Positions 53,897 through 64,000 are shown, numbered from the stretch's first letter. The stretch is DNA of 64,000 nt from Limnephilus marmoratus (GCA_917880885.1 OU862917.1:32104104-32168103), one strand, 5' to 3'. The notes: generated by a model from the sequence alone, not told the origin. Made by a program: numbers and translations.

Positions 53897-54235
53897 CAGT
53901 GGTCTTCAACCTTTTTGAGCCGGCGTACCCCTTGTCTCTCACTACAAAATTGTTGTTCCCCGTACCCTCTATCTATCTTTTTTACAAGTTTATTGAAAGA
54001 CGTGTTTCATTTGTAATTTTTAATACTCTAATTATTACACGAATTTAACAATCTAGTCAAACAAATAGGTATAATTAAGTAATGCCATTTTATACAGAGT
54101 GTAACACGACTTCAGGCATTTTAACCAGTGATTCTACATGTGCATCAAGTTATTGCGTACCCTTAAATTGGAACTTTTTCAACCTGTGGTACGCGTACCC
54201 CCAGGGGTACGCGTACCACAGGTTGAAAACCACTG
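53897..54235. mobile_element. hAT-type MITE (339 bp) with 8-bp TSD
   Basis: It starts CAGTGGTCTTCAACCTTTTT and ends GGTTGAAAACCACTG. The flanks CTCTAGGC (53889-53896) and CTCTAGAC (54236-54243) match at 7 of 8 and fit the hAT target preference nTnTAnAn. Near the right end a perfect 26-bp-arm palindrome (54176-54229) contains GGTACGCGTACCCC. Non-coding; the 107-codon frame across it is a shadow. Confidence 0.88.
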
Positions 54236-54393
54236 CTCTAGACTCTAGACCCACCACCTTGCACCGCAGTGGGAGGGATGGATTCATACGTCCGTCACTC
54301 CTGTACACATTGACTCCCAGATTTCTACCCACCCCTCATACCTTTTTCCTTCCCAAAACTTCCTTTCCTTCCTTTTCTAAAAAGACCTTCCAC

Positions 54394-54720
54394 CAAAGAT
54401 ATTGAAATATAAGTAGATGTGCTATCTGCTGTTTTTACTATGTGGGTCTGCGCTTCCGGGTGTCGCCGATATTGTTTACCAATTAACAAATATACTAAAA
54501 GAACAAATAATTATCGAATAAACCAAACGAACGTTAAACTAAATGAACGAATTCTTTCCTTATTCAAAATTTATTGTTAATCAATATTAATGCACATTTT
54601 TAAAAAATCAACGAAATGAACAAATTCTTTTTGTATGAAAACTACGCTAATTAGCGCGTAGTCCGGCGACAGTTGCGCGGACACCATAGCATATCTCTTT
54701 TGTATTTGGATATATCTTTG
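54394..54720. mobile_element. 327-bp MITE, CAAAGATATT family, copy 2
   Basis: The ends CAAAGATATTGAAATATA and TATTTGGATATATCTTTG are flanked by exact CCTTCCAC duplications (54386-54393, 54721-54728) that interrupt the SINE A sequence. It is in inverted orientation to the copy at 28427. Confidence 0.93.
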
Positions 54721-54793
54721 CCTTCCACACATCATCCCCTAATATGTCATAGAAAATTATTTTCTTTAGAGCCTCCTGTGTGGAGTTAATGCA

Positions 54794-55737
54794 ATTTTTT
54801 ATAAATTTAAATCGAAATGTACAATACTGGTAGATCACAATTCTAGGAATTATCTGTCCAGTGCCCACAATACAGTTCTGCCGGTTTTTATCTCCAGGGC
54901 TTTTATCGAATAGATTGATTTCGTAAAAATACTGTCTTCTATAATATAATATTTAAAGGCATTTTATCTAAGTTTAGGAGTCTACTGGCTGGTAGAGCCC
55001 AAGAGCCGGTATCAAGATTATATTTAAGTTCCCATAAAGCGGATATAAAAGGATGGAAAAGGTAAAATAATGGAAGCAGTCAACATTATCGGATTTGGTT
55101 TCTAGGCTCTTGACTTTTATTTATGACAGGGGAAGGAAAAAATATACTGAAATATTACCTGCCGCAGCTTGATTTATAAATACTCAATTTGGGCATTTTA
55201 ACAAGTATACATTTTATGGGCGCGGTCTTTTATTTTGTTTTAATTTATTTCCAAATTTTATTTTAGGTCACTGTTAGTTTATCGAAAATGACAGATTGTC
55301 GATTATTTCTAATACACAATCGCATTAAGGCGCCGCAACCGGGCTCAAAAAAAAGAAGTTGGAGAGATATGAAATTACGAATGTTAGAGGAGCGCGGTAG
55401 TATTTAAAGCGACAAAATCGAAGCGAAAATCTGGAAAATGTTTAATAAAACACGACTCATTTAAAATAGAGCAAAAATCTCGCGGGGGTTGTCTTAAACA
55501 GCATTTATAGAAACACTGTGAATTTTTTCATACATATAACTTGTAAAATAACTGAAACAAACGTTTATAACAATTTTTGGAGCATACTGTGCGATTTTTT
55601 TCTATCGAGGGAATTTTATATAATTTGCGTGACGCGGAGAACGTCTAGATATTATTTTCAAGAATAACTTATATTTTTTTAAGTGTTTTAATGTGTGGAG
55701 ATATGTAAGATATCGGTAGAAATTTGGGTAGCGGCTG
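54794..55737. other. Unannotated
   Basis: No recognised repeat or coding remnant. Confidence 0.35.
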
Positions 55738-55830
55738 ATTGTGTGAATACCGCACAAGGTCCCGACTGCTCCTAATCGTCTGGTCTGAAGGCATAGAGGC
55801 TAAGGTACATATCCCCAATGAGGTATTGTT
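55738..55830 (-). mobile_element. SINE family B, 3' fragment
   Basis: GTGAATACCGCACAAGGTCC, CGACTGCTCC and ATCCCCAATGAGGTATTGTT are the family B 3' block on the minus strand. Confidence 0.7.
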
Positions 55831-56157
55831 GAAAAAAAAATCTATTTTATTTTCATGTTGGCGATTACATTTTCTATTACGATTTAAAATGTGCCTTTTT
55901 AAAACCGCCAAAATCACACTAGGATTAAAATAATGATGATCAAGGTTACAAAAATTTACTTTAAATCTTCCATACATGATTGTCGATATAATAAGTGGGG
56001 AAGTGTGTTAATATGCGCTTGTTCAGATACAACAAAAACTCTCGAATGGTGAGCTCTATTAAAATTTGCACATCTTTAACTTTTTTAATTTTATTTACAA
56101 TTTTTCCCATCATAATACATTTTTTCAGAGAAGACACATTGTTTCAGCTTTTTCAAT

Positions 56158-56510
56158 AGTTGATTAAAAATAATAGTGCTCCAATCTACTGAGACACAAA
56201 TTAAATTGTTTGATACCTTGATTATAACTGTAGATATAGGTACTCTCAGCACCACCCTGGTGATCGTCATAATAGTTAATTAAAAATAATAGTGCTCTAA
56301 TCTACTGAGACACAAATTAAATTGTTTGATACCTTGATTATAATTGTAGATATATTCGTAGGTACTCTCAGCACCGCCCTGGTGATCGTCATAATAGTTG
56401 ATTAAAATAATAGTGCTCTAATCTACTGAGACACAAATTAAATTGTTAGATACCTTGATTATAATTGTAGATATAGGTACTCTCAGCACCGCCCTGGTGA
56501 TCGTCATTTA
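56158..56510. repeat. Tandem repeat, three units of 116-121 bp, partly SINE B derived
   Basis: AATAGTGCTCCAATCTACTG recurs at about 56172, 56288 and 56409. Each unit ends GGTACTCTCAGCACC(A/G)CCCTGG, similar to the family B GATACTCTCAG..CACCCTGG block. The last unit runs into a further SINE B piece at 56480. Confidence 0.9.
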
Positions 56511-56640
56511 GAATCGAAATGTTGCTTTAGGTGATTTCAACCTCTCCACTACCATAAGCCTCACAACTTACCCCAATTTAGGATGCCATATTTGACCGGG
56601 AGACCTTTATGCGGTATTTCTCATAAATACATATATAAAC
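56480..56640 (+). mobile_element. SINE family B, partial copy
   Basis: CACCGCCCTGGTGATCGTC, AGAATCGAAATGTTGCTTTAG, CACTACCATAAGCCTCACAA and CCCCAATTTAGGATGCCATA continue from the tandem unit to the 3' end (GCGGTATTTCTC). Confidence 0.75.
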
Positions 56641-57519
56641 CATAAATAAAAGCCAATTTTTGCGTACCTAAGTATACAATCAGCCCTTACTTACTAGTTA
56701 CGAGTAGCTTTAATTATTTTCACGCCAATATATTAACTGGATTAATTATTGTTAATTTAAACGTTTCATCTTCAGTATAATCAGATAACTTATGATAAAG
56801 CTTGACCTCTGTCTTGCTAATGGATACTTTCCTCTAATACCAATTATTACCTTCACGAATACACATTATGACTATCTAGTACCTACATCATTTTGTTATT
56901 AGATGAGATTATATATATATATATTAATATTACATTATTATCTGGAAATTTCCGAGTCTGCTAATGAATCTGTTGCCGCTGAACCATGCGTTATTGATAT
57001 TATTAATAAATTAATAACGTCTACGAAGTAAATAATATGATTACTCTATCGTTTCCTCGAACCTCCGAGATTAAATACATTATTCATGCTAATACCTCAG
57101 ATGTTCACATTTATAACGGGTTTTGTTTCAATTAACAATACTCGCGGATACGAACATTACTAGATTTGCCCTTTATTGAAATCCATTTAAATATTTTTTT
57201 TTATTATTTTGGTTATTTTACAATTTTTACTTGTATTCTTTTTTCACCAAAAACCATAGATTAAGTTAGAAAAAACATTAAAAATTAATAGAGTTTTTTT
57301 TCAAATTGTCATCTGAAACTTTGGTTTCATAAAGGTGTACATTTTTCTTCTTTCGTAGGTAACTTTGTGATTTGAATAAAAGCGTGGTGTTTTGTTTTTC
57401 TAACACCGTTTATATCATATTTCTCATCATGAGAGCAAGGGAGATACTACGATTCCGATGAGACCTATGTGAGTTTTTCCGAAAATCGAACAAATAAGCC
57501 TTGGAGGAATTTAAATATG
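56641..57519. other. Unannotated
   Basis: AT-rich; an AT microsatellite lies at about 56911-56925. No feature is supported. Confidence 0.35.
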
Positions 57520-57835
57520 GATTTGATGCCAGAACCAAAATGACCGGTCGGTGCATCGCGTTTGGATCTCACCCGGGCGTCGCGTGTTCGATTCCTCGCC
57601 TGGCTAAGTCCTCCATCACAACACAAGCAACATTTTCGGCTTTCTGTGGTGTAGGAGATTTTCAAACATTGTTGGGTTACGTTTTAAGATTTTCACGGCC
57701 AAAAGCATTTTCGTTATTTATTTTTGGGGTGTTGTGCCGTGTTGCGCTACCTCCTTCTTTAGCCAACGTTTCGGACATCGTTGCAGTGTCCATCATTTCG
57801 TAACCCGGAAATGTTTGTCTTTCTTTAAAAAAAAA
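57520..57835 (+). mobile_element. SINE family D with a nested family C copy
   Basis: The head (GACCGGTCGGTGCATCGCG, then GTCGCGTGTTCGATTCCTCG), CTGGCTAAGTCCTCCATCAC and CAAGCAACATTTTCGGCTTT run to GTTGGGTTACG. It resumes after the insertion as TTTCGTAACCCGGAAATGTT and a poly(A) run. Confidence 0.85.
57683..57797 (+). mobile_element. Hairpin repeat family C, nested in SINE D
   Basis: TTTTAAGATTTTCACGGCCA, TTCGTTATTTATTTTTGGGG, GTGCCGTGTTGCGCTACCTC and CCAACGTTTCGGACATCG to GTGTCCATCAT; shortened at its 3' end. Confidence 0.8.
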
Positions 57836-58345
57836 ATTGAACGAACTGAATAATCAAAAGTTACCTGTAGTAAATATCTAGTAGATTAATAGGCACATGT
57901 GCCACTTTATTTATGTATATTTTAATTATAAAATATTGCTGCGCCTCCATTTTTTTCATGCAGTATTTGTCAGACTGTACTATCTATAATGTTGTTTATC
58001 AACGACAATGTATAATGGAATATACGGACTATGGAGCTATTGAAATCAAAGCTTTTATATAACGATTAACGCGTTTGCGTATTGAATTATGAAAAGGTAT
58101 TTATGTATTTAAAGCTCCAGCGCGCACTTAGAAACCCTTTTCCCTTTCACATAGCTCGGCGAGGAAAGCTTTAATAAATAGTCATTAAGGCAAATGCTTT
58201 ATTTATGGCCGTATTTACTTCTGTACGTATACTTCTATACGTAGAGATAGATGCCTGTAATTAATTAAATTCTGAATAGCAAATATATGTGCTTCCCTTT
58301 CTTACGATATTTGATTAAGTCGTCGAGACGTCACCGATTTTGGAC
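57836..58345. other. Unannotated
   Basis: No repeat match or coding signal seen. Confidence 0.35.
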
Positions 58346-59143
58346 GACTCCAGATACTAATATCTACAGCCTGTATGTCGGACGAATATCTACAGCTCGT
58401 ATGTTGGACTAATATCTATGAACTTCAGAATGAGGACTAATATCTACAGAGCTAAGGTCGGACGAATATCTATGACGGTCCCAGTGGTGACTAATATATG
58501 TGGAGCGTAGGTTGGATTAATATCTACAGAGGGCAGCTGAGCAAGAGGTTGTACGGAAAAGCATAAATTACTTCAATTGCGTAAAGGCTTAAACGTTTAA
58601 AGTACGTACATGAAGTTTTTGCATAATATTACGTATTTTGCTGTTAACGAGGACAATAATTTATTGAACAAACATGGAGATCATAATACAAAGATATTTA
58701 TTTATTTATTTCGAAATACACGGCACCACAACCTAACCTAACCAAACCTAACCTAACCTAACCTAACTGACGTAGAAATGGTCATGGTAACAAACTAAAT
58801 AATTTAGAAGCACTCGAAATAAAGAAAGCTGTTAAAACAAAAACCCAAATCCTTAATAATCAGCTAAATGTGTCCAATAGTCCGATATTAGGGATTTATA
58901 CATACATACATACATGAATTAAGTTTTTTAAACTGCATACGCAATATTACGTTATTCCAATATACTATACATAATTGCAAATCCAACCTTCGCCAGTGCT
59001 GTAGATATTCGTCCACACTTTGGTTCTCATATATATTAGTCAGCAGTTTGAGCTGTAGATATTCGTCCTCACTTTGGTTCTCATAGATATTAGTCCGATT
59101 TGTTCAGTTTTTGGAATTCCTGTAGATATTAGTAGACGCCTCC
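58346..59143 (+). mobile_element. Element with inverted arrays of an ATATCTACAG motif, copy 1 (798 bp)
   Basis: The left end GACTCCAGATACTAATATC and right end ATTAGTAGACGCCTCC match copy 2 in reverse. About seven (G)AC(T/G)AATATCTACAG-type motifs lie in 58353-58530. About five inverted ones (CTGTAGATATTCGT) lie in 58999-59133. The centre is non-coding with a CCTAACCTAACC run (58733-58765). The flanks TTTTGGAC and ATTCGGAC agree at 6 of 8, offset by one base, so the TSD is decayed. Confidence 0.85.
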
Positions 59144-59612
59144 TATTCGGACAAGGTTCTAACCATATCTTTTGCTCATTTCTACAACCGAAATAATTTT
59201 AAGAGCAATCTATATTGTATTTCCGTAGATACTTGTACGACGAAGTTCTAACGTCAAGTTTTATAATGATTTCATTAATCTTACAAGGTTCTGATTTCAC
59301 TTTAAACCTTTTGAAATTGAATTTTCTTTGTATCTGACCGTTGATCGGTTTTATGAAGCGCAAAATAGTTCGTCAGTTTAGTTGTCTAGGATTCTAACTT
59401 CACCTTATCACGTTAAGAGATGTCAAAAGTATGCAAAGACAATTTCTCATGATCTATTTGCCGATTTCTGATTGTATTTGATTGTATTGAGGTTCAAGAT
59501 TGTATTTTATTTGATAGTATGTTAGTTTAACGTATATTAAATGAAAATATTTTATTAGAACGTGGCCCTATCTAGGAATGGCATTATTAGGGAAATGTAG
59601 TTAGAACCTTAA
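59144..59612. other. Unannotated
   Basis: No repeat match or coding signal seen. Confidence 0.35.
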
Positions 59613-60245
59613 GGGGGTATTCTAGTCTAGAATTTTTTTTTCATATTTCCATAGTTTAGATATTTCCTTAAAAGGATTTTTCGAAATTCAATTAATTTTA
59701 AAAGTTAAATCCATATTAGTGTCGCGGTTTAGACGGAATCTTACTAAAACCTAAGCAGAACAAAACTTTAAATGCATTTTTCTCAAAACTACCTTTTTCG
59801 AGACGGTTGTCATGATATCTCAAGTTCTACTGAACCAATTTACTTGAAATTCGGTGTGAGCCTTCTCTATACATAACTCTATCGCCCATACCGGATCTAT
59901 AACAAAATTTAAATTTTTGCTATTTTTAAAAAATTCATAAAAGTAAAAAAAAAAATTTTTTGAGGTGCGGGCCATAGCAGCATTTATTTGGATTAAGAAA
60001 TTATTTTTTTTTTCTGATTGCTAGGTGGGTTGCAATGTGTCAACCAGAGCGCGCCATTTTTTGAGACCTCTCACTTCAACACCCTGTAACTTTTTGAATT
60101 TAAAATTTTTTCATTTATTTTTTTTTTAAGTTTTCTTTAATGTTTAATAATTATTTGGTAAAATAATAGCTACTTAAAATAGTATTGTTTTTTATTGCAC
60201 CTGAAAAAATACCCACAATTCATGCTTCTAGACTGGAATACCACC
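59613..60245. mobile_element. 633-bp TIR element with TTAA duplication
   Basis: Left GGGGGTATTCTAGTCTAGAA and right (reverse complement) GGTGGTATTCCAGTCTAGAA are inverted ends. TTAA flanks both (59609-59612, 60246-60249), as for piggyBac or Kolobok elements. No transposase. Inside are CTACCTTTTTCGAGACGGTT and GAGCGCGCCATTTTTTGAGA, without a long frame. Confidence 0.88.
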
Positions 60246-60249
60246 TTAA

Positions 60250-61195
60250 GCAATGAATTATCATCCCCTAGCTGCTTGCAAATGGTTCAAGTTCTAAAAT
60301 GTTTACCTCACTGTTCACTTCCAAGTTCTAAAATGGCAAGTATTCGTTCTATTTAAATACTTTCCTATAATATTATAATAAAAATACTTCACAAAATGTT
60401 CAACCTCAAAATCAGAAATCGATAGATAGATTATCAGAAATATTCTTTGTAAACTTTGACATCTCATATCTCAGAAAAGAATAAAGTGAAATTAGCCAAA
60501 GTGACGAAGAGGAATAATAAATCAGCTAATTTAAAAATTAACGGTTATGAGACATGGACTATAATGAAGTGACCTAATTTGCTGTCTGAGGGTAAAATTC
60601 TATGAAAAAATAGGAATGATATAATAATAATAACAGCAAAAATAATAATAACAACAACGTTAATAAATTAATAATTATTCGACATCTACGTTCCATTATT
60701 TTTGCAGCTGTCCAGTTATTGGTAGCTATCGGATTTGGGTATTCATTAAAAATATTGTCCATCAAGTTTTGATGAGCAATCTCTTTTATAATGCTAAGAA
60801 AACAACAATATTACTATCATCTGAACAATCGATATTATTATGGCAAGTTATGGACGTACTTGTAGGAATTTATTCCTTTTTTACGCATGTTTTTGATGTT
60901 TTTTCTTAATTTATGATACGCTGTTTTATTCGGTTTTAGTTTTATTTATTGCAAAGGCAAATATCTTTCCAGTAGAAAATAATTTGTCGCGAAAAAATGT
61001 TGGCAACGTGTCACTTTTCTTTTTGTGAAAACGTAGTTTATGTTGGATCCATTGAAAACTAAAGCTGTAAATCTGACGGCATTTCATGCTGAACAACGTC
61101 TGTTTATTTAATTTCACGGATCAATGTAATACATGGATTTGAATTTGTTAAATTCATATGAATGTATGCGTATAACCATAGAGCAGGTACGGATT
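60250..61195. other. Unannotated
   Basis: Short frames on the minus strand (60574-61117) with no domain. Confidence 0.35.
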
Positions 61196-61199
61196 TAAG

Positions 61200-61385
61200 A
61201 TGATAACGGCAAAAAGCGTTATGTCAGTAACTCTGGCTGAATCCACCCTCCGTTATGGAATTACTTCTTGGGGACATTCTTGTAAAACTAATATAAGTTA
61301 TGTCCAAAAATTACAAAACTCCCCTACAAAATTGTTAATCCATAAGTTTAGTATACAGCACACAGAAGTAATATTAAATTAATTT
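61200..61385 (+). pseudogene. Non-LTR retrotransposon RT scrap (Jockey/CR1-like)
   Basis: TLAESTLRYGITSWGHSCKT followed by NISYVQKLQNSPTKLL matches the usual '..ES.LRYGI..WG......L..L..LQN...K.I' block after the RT palm. It is short and ends at a stop after 60 codons. No catalytic residues. Confidence 0.65.
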
Positions 61386-61499
61386 AAAAGTCTCTGAATT
61401 TTTTACAGGTCAGAGGATTATTGTTTTATAATATTATAAGTCTACAGGTTATATGTAATGTCTGATTCCTTGTATAGGGAAACAGCTTACCAAAAACAT

Positions 61500-61802
61500 A
61501 ATACAAGATTCGCTCAAAATGAAAATAGTTTTTCCACTTATAATTATAGGTATGCGTGCCCTCTTGCCGTCACGCAGCAAGCGCCGTATTAATAAAGACA
61601 ATTAGAAGCCAAATATATATATATATATATATATATTTTGCTTTTTGTTAGCAAGGAATGATTCAAAACCATATTTATGAAAGTAGGGGGAGGGGGGAGG
61701 GGGGGGAGGGGGGTTTAAAATATACTACACGTGGTCACCGAGGTGGGAGGGGGAGGTGTTAAAAATTGCAAAAAGTGGGTCACGTAGTATGGGTACGTTC
61801 CC
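61500..61802. mobile_element. GGGAACGTACCC family, long form, truncated copy 5
   Basis: It shares the core of copy 4 in reverse (TTGTTAGCAAGGAATGATTC, CGTCACGCAGCAAGCGCCG) with an (AT)n run at 61612-61635. It ends TAGTATGGGTACGTTCCC then TA. The other terminus is missing, so it is a one-ended copy. Confidence 0.8.
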
Positions 61803-61874
61803 TAAGTAGTTTAGAAGGTTTAAATAATAATAAATAATAAAAAAAGTATAATTTAAAAAATCATTTAAATATAC

Positions 61875-62272
61875 CGCATTCCAACCGCCTGGAGCCAGTG
61901 ATATTATGGCAACCCTAATTGGGGTATGATGTGAGGCTGAAGGTAGTGGGGAGGGGAAGAAGGTGAGAAACGGGAAGTTGGGGAAGCAACTGGCTATTAA
62001 GATCTAGTCATTAAACACGGCTAAAGACATTTCAAGCAACGTTGCAATTCTGAATTGTGGTCTTATACCAGGGCGATACTGAGAGTATCTTCCACACGGA
62101 AACTTGACTCGGATATTATTTTTCTTATAATATTTTTAATTGTTTAAATTAAAAAAATGAAATATCACAAATAAATCAAATAACATTTACTTGCACGCCG
62201 GAATTTTAACCCGCGACCTCCGGATCACTAGTTAAGAGTCTTACTTCTCAACCAAGGAGGTCGTCGATCATT
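61875..62272 (-). mobile_element. SINE family B, near full length
   Basis: The minus-strand head (GACCTCCTTGGTTGAGAAGT, then GGTCGCGGGTTAAAATTCC, a weakened B-box) and the whole body to GGCGGTTGGAATGCGGTAT are present. The poly(A) is not preserved. Confidence 0.85.
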
Positions 62273-62273
62273 T

Positions 62274-62375
62274 TAATATTACTATTATTATTTCTCTTTC
62301 TTTGGTTAACGTTTCGGGCAGCCTCGCGGTTTCCATCATCATTACACATCTGCCCTGACGATGGACAATGTCTGA
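62274..62375 (+). mobile_element. Hairpin repeat family C, short diverged copy
   Basis: GGTTAACGTTTCGGGCAGCC, GTTTCCATCATCATTAC and CTGCCCTGACGATGGACAAT: a fold-back core without the outer arms. Confidence 0.65.
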
Positions 62376-62424
62376 AAAACATCCACGCTTATTCAAAATA
62401 AAAAATAAACTGTACCTTGAAATA

Positions 62425-63395
62425 AATTTAGCCGTGTTTGACCAGATTTGAATTACCAAGAATTTCCCAATCGTCCTCTTCCACTCTTTGACCTACCAAA
62501 GGAGGCGTCTACTAATATCTACAGGAATTCCAAAAACTGAACAAATCGGACTAATATCTATGAGAACCACAGTGCGTACGAAGATCTACAGCTCAAACTG
62601 CTGACTAATATCTACGAGAACCAAAGTGCGTACGAATATCTACAGCTCAAACTGCTGACTAATATCTATGAGAACCAAAGTGTGGACGAATATCTACAGC
62701 ACTGGCAGAGGTTGGATTTGCAATCATGTATAGCATATTGGAATAACGTAATATTGCGTATGCAGTTTAAAAAACTTAATTTATGTATGTATGTGTGTAA
62801 AAATCCCTAATATCGGACTATTGGACACATTTAGCTGATTATTAAGGGTTTGGGTTTTTTTTTAAACAGCTTTATTTCGAGTGCTTCTAAATTATTTAGT
62901 CTGTTACCATGACCATTTCTATGTCAGTTAGGTTAGGTTAGGTTGGGTTGTGGTGCCGTGTATTTCGAAATAAATAAATATCTTTGTATTATGACCTCTA
63001 TGTTTGTTAAATAAATTATTGTCCTTGTTAACAGCAAAATACGTAATATTATGCAAAAACTTCATGTACGTACTTTAAACGTTTAATCCTTTACGTTATT
63101 AGTAATTACGTAATTGAAGAAATTTATGCTTTTCCGTACAACCTCTTGCTCAGCTGCCCTCTGTAGATATTAGTCCAACCTACGCTCCATAGATATTAGT
63201 CACCACTGGGACCGTCATAGATATTCGTCCGACCTTAGCTCTGTAGATATTAGTCCACACTCTGAAGTTCGTAGATATTAGTCCAACATATGAGCTGTAG
63301 ATATTCGTCCGACATAGAGGCTGTAGATATTAGTATCTGGAGTCCTACCAAATAATCAAAATCACAATATACTCCAATGGGGATGCCATAGGAGA
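62425..63395 (+). mobile_element. SINE family B split by an 844-bp element
   Basis: TTAGCCGTGTTTGACCAGAT to CACTCTTTGACCTACCAAA (62425-62500) resumes as CTACCAAATAATC ... CTCCAATGGGGATGCCATAG (63345-63395). The interruption is the element at 62501-63344. Confidence 0.82.
62501..63344 (-). mobile_element. Element with inverted arrays of an ATATCTACAG motif, copy 2 (844 bp), exact 8-bp TSD
   Basis: It is flanked by exact CTACCAAA (62493-62500, 63345-63352) inside a SINE B. The ends GGAGGCGTCTACTAATATC and TTAGTATCTGGAGTC are the reverse of copy 1. Seven forward motifs start at about 62511, 62549, 62578, 62604, 62631, 62657 and 62689. Seven inverted ones start at 63161, 63187, 63214, 63241, 63268, 63296 and 63321 (about 27 bp apart). 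The centre has a TTAGGTTAGG run. Non-coding; probably moved by a hAT- or P-type enzyme in trans. Confidence 0.93.
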
Positions 63396-64000
63396 AAATG
63401 CAGCACGCCTTATTACCGACTACCCTAAAAATCAATCATCTTACTCCTTAAAAAAATGATTTAAACTTGTGTTTTAACAGGGAAATGAATAAGTCATCTT
63501 TTGCCGATAATATATTATTATTTTGTGTAAAAATTACAATGCCTGCATTCTATCAATGCGAACTAAAGCCGAAGAAGTCTCAACCGGTTACAAAAAGATG
63601 TATTTTAGTGCCTTTTATAGCTGAGGATCGCAAACCCTTTTAACCATTTCGTAAAATAAATCGGAAATCGAACGTTAAAGCTTCCATTGCGAAAATATTC
63701 ACAGAAATTTATCTGAACATCGCGTTTTTATTTGCCTCGGGAAATTGTTACTTGCTACGGAGCACCGTTTTACGTTTACGCGCACATCGGGTGCCTATGG
63801 TTGAATAATTTAATAACCTTTTTAATGCCTTTGTACTTCGATGCTAGAAGAGTTGAAAAATTGACGTAACAAATTAACCCGTTTAATCACAGGAGACCCA
63901 AGTTGTCCCAAAACATCATATGCCGTTATAATAACAGGAGACCCAGATTGTCCCAGAGCGACCGTGCATTATTAAAAGTTAGATATCTCTCTTTCTGTAA
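63396..64000. other. Unannotated; one short direct repeat near the end
   Basis: AGGAGACCCA(A/G)(G/A)TTGTCCCA occurs twice about 46 bp apart (63891 and 63937). No gene or known repeat otherwise. Confidence 0.45.

Larger units (their letters stand above)
53609..54793 (+). mobile_element. SINE family A split by three insertions
   Basis: SINE A pieces lie in order: 53609-53645 (GTGGGAGGCGGGTATAGG, CGCCGCCCAAGAACC); about 53856-53896 (GACCAACACTCCTATAAT); 54244-54393 (ACCTTGCACCGCAGTGGG, TTCCTTCCCAAAACTTCC, AAAAAGACCTTCCAC); and 54721-54793 (ACATCATCCCCTAATATG, AGCCTCCTGTGTGGAGTT). The gaps hold SINE D (minus), a hAT-type MITE and an 8-bp-TSD MITE. Confidence 0.85.

Noticed and set aside
54082..54405. 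107-codon plus-strand frame
   Set aside because: It crosses from a hAT-type MITE into a SINE A fragment, so it is a chance fusion of two repeats.
58733..58765. Telomere or telomeric junction (CCTAA repeats)
   Set aside because: Only a few diverged units inside a transposable element; the same run is at 62930 in the other copy.

Overview
The window looks like repeat-dense intergenic or intronic DNA from an insect. It is AT-rich and full of poly(A)-tailed SINEs with tRNA-like heads, Helitron ends of the type common in moths and other insects, a mariner relic, fragments of Jockey/RTE-like reverse transcriptases, and short TTAGG-type runs. I cannot fix the order from sequence alone; Lepidoptera or Hemiptera are guesses. 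I found no host gene that I can defend. Every coding trace is a broken piece of a mobile element or of a multi-copy, transposon-like insect gene.

Layout. 0-8.3 kb: a degenerate minisatellite with a MITE inside it, an inverted pair of SINE A copies, a 129-bp tandem duplication, a near-perfect palindrome, a Jockey-like RT tail, and a 570-bp polypyrimidine tract. 8.3-20 kb: three more RT remnants, truncated SINE B copies, and the first copy of a large diverged repeat (family G). 20-31 kb: TIR elements with clear target-site duplications, two of them with SINEs or hairpin repeats inside, and a Helitron. 31-34 kb: a decayed minus-strand gene of a multi-copy insect family and a fold-back repeat. 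36-41 kb: SINEs, a hairpin repeat split by a 496-bp retroposon-like insertion, and G-rich tandem repeats. 41-45 kb: an internally deleted mariner, a solo LTR and a Helitron. 45-51 kb: tRNA-like fragments, a 69-bp minisatellite, a Helitron holding a TIR element that holds a MITE, and family G copy 2. 52-64 kb: a SINE A copy split by three other elements, a 25-bp micro-element, two inverted copies of an element with about 27-bp-spaced subterminal motifs, and a TTAA element.

How the parts relate. The elements depend on enzymes coded elsewhere. TIR elements (TSDs of TA, TTA, TTAA or 8 bp) need transposases, SINEs need LINE reverse transcriptase, and Helitrons need Rep/helicase; none of these is intact here. 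Nesting gives a partial insertion order at several loci. The most unusual items are the 25-bp TIR-only element with an exact 8-bp TSD (53137-53161), the paired subterminal-array elements (58346-59143 and 62501-63344), and the hairpin repeats with 11-15-bp flanking duplications (family C). Family names A-G are mine, built only from comparisons within this window.
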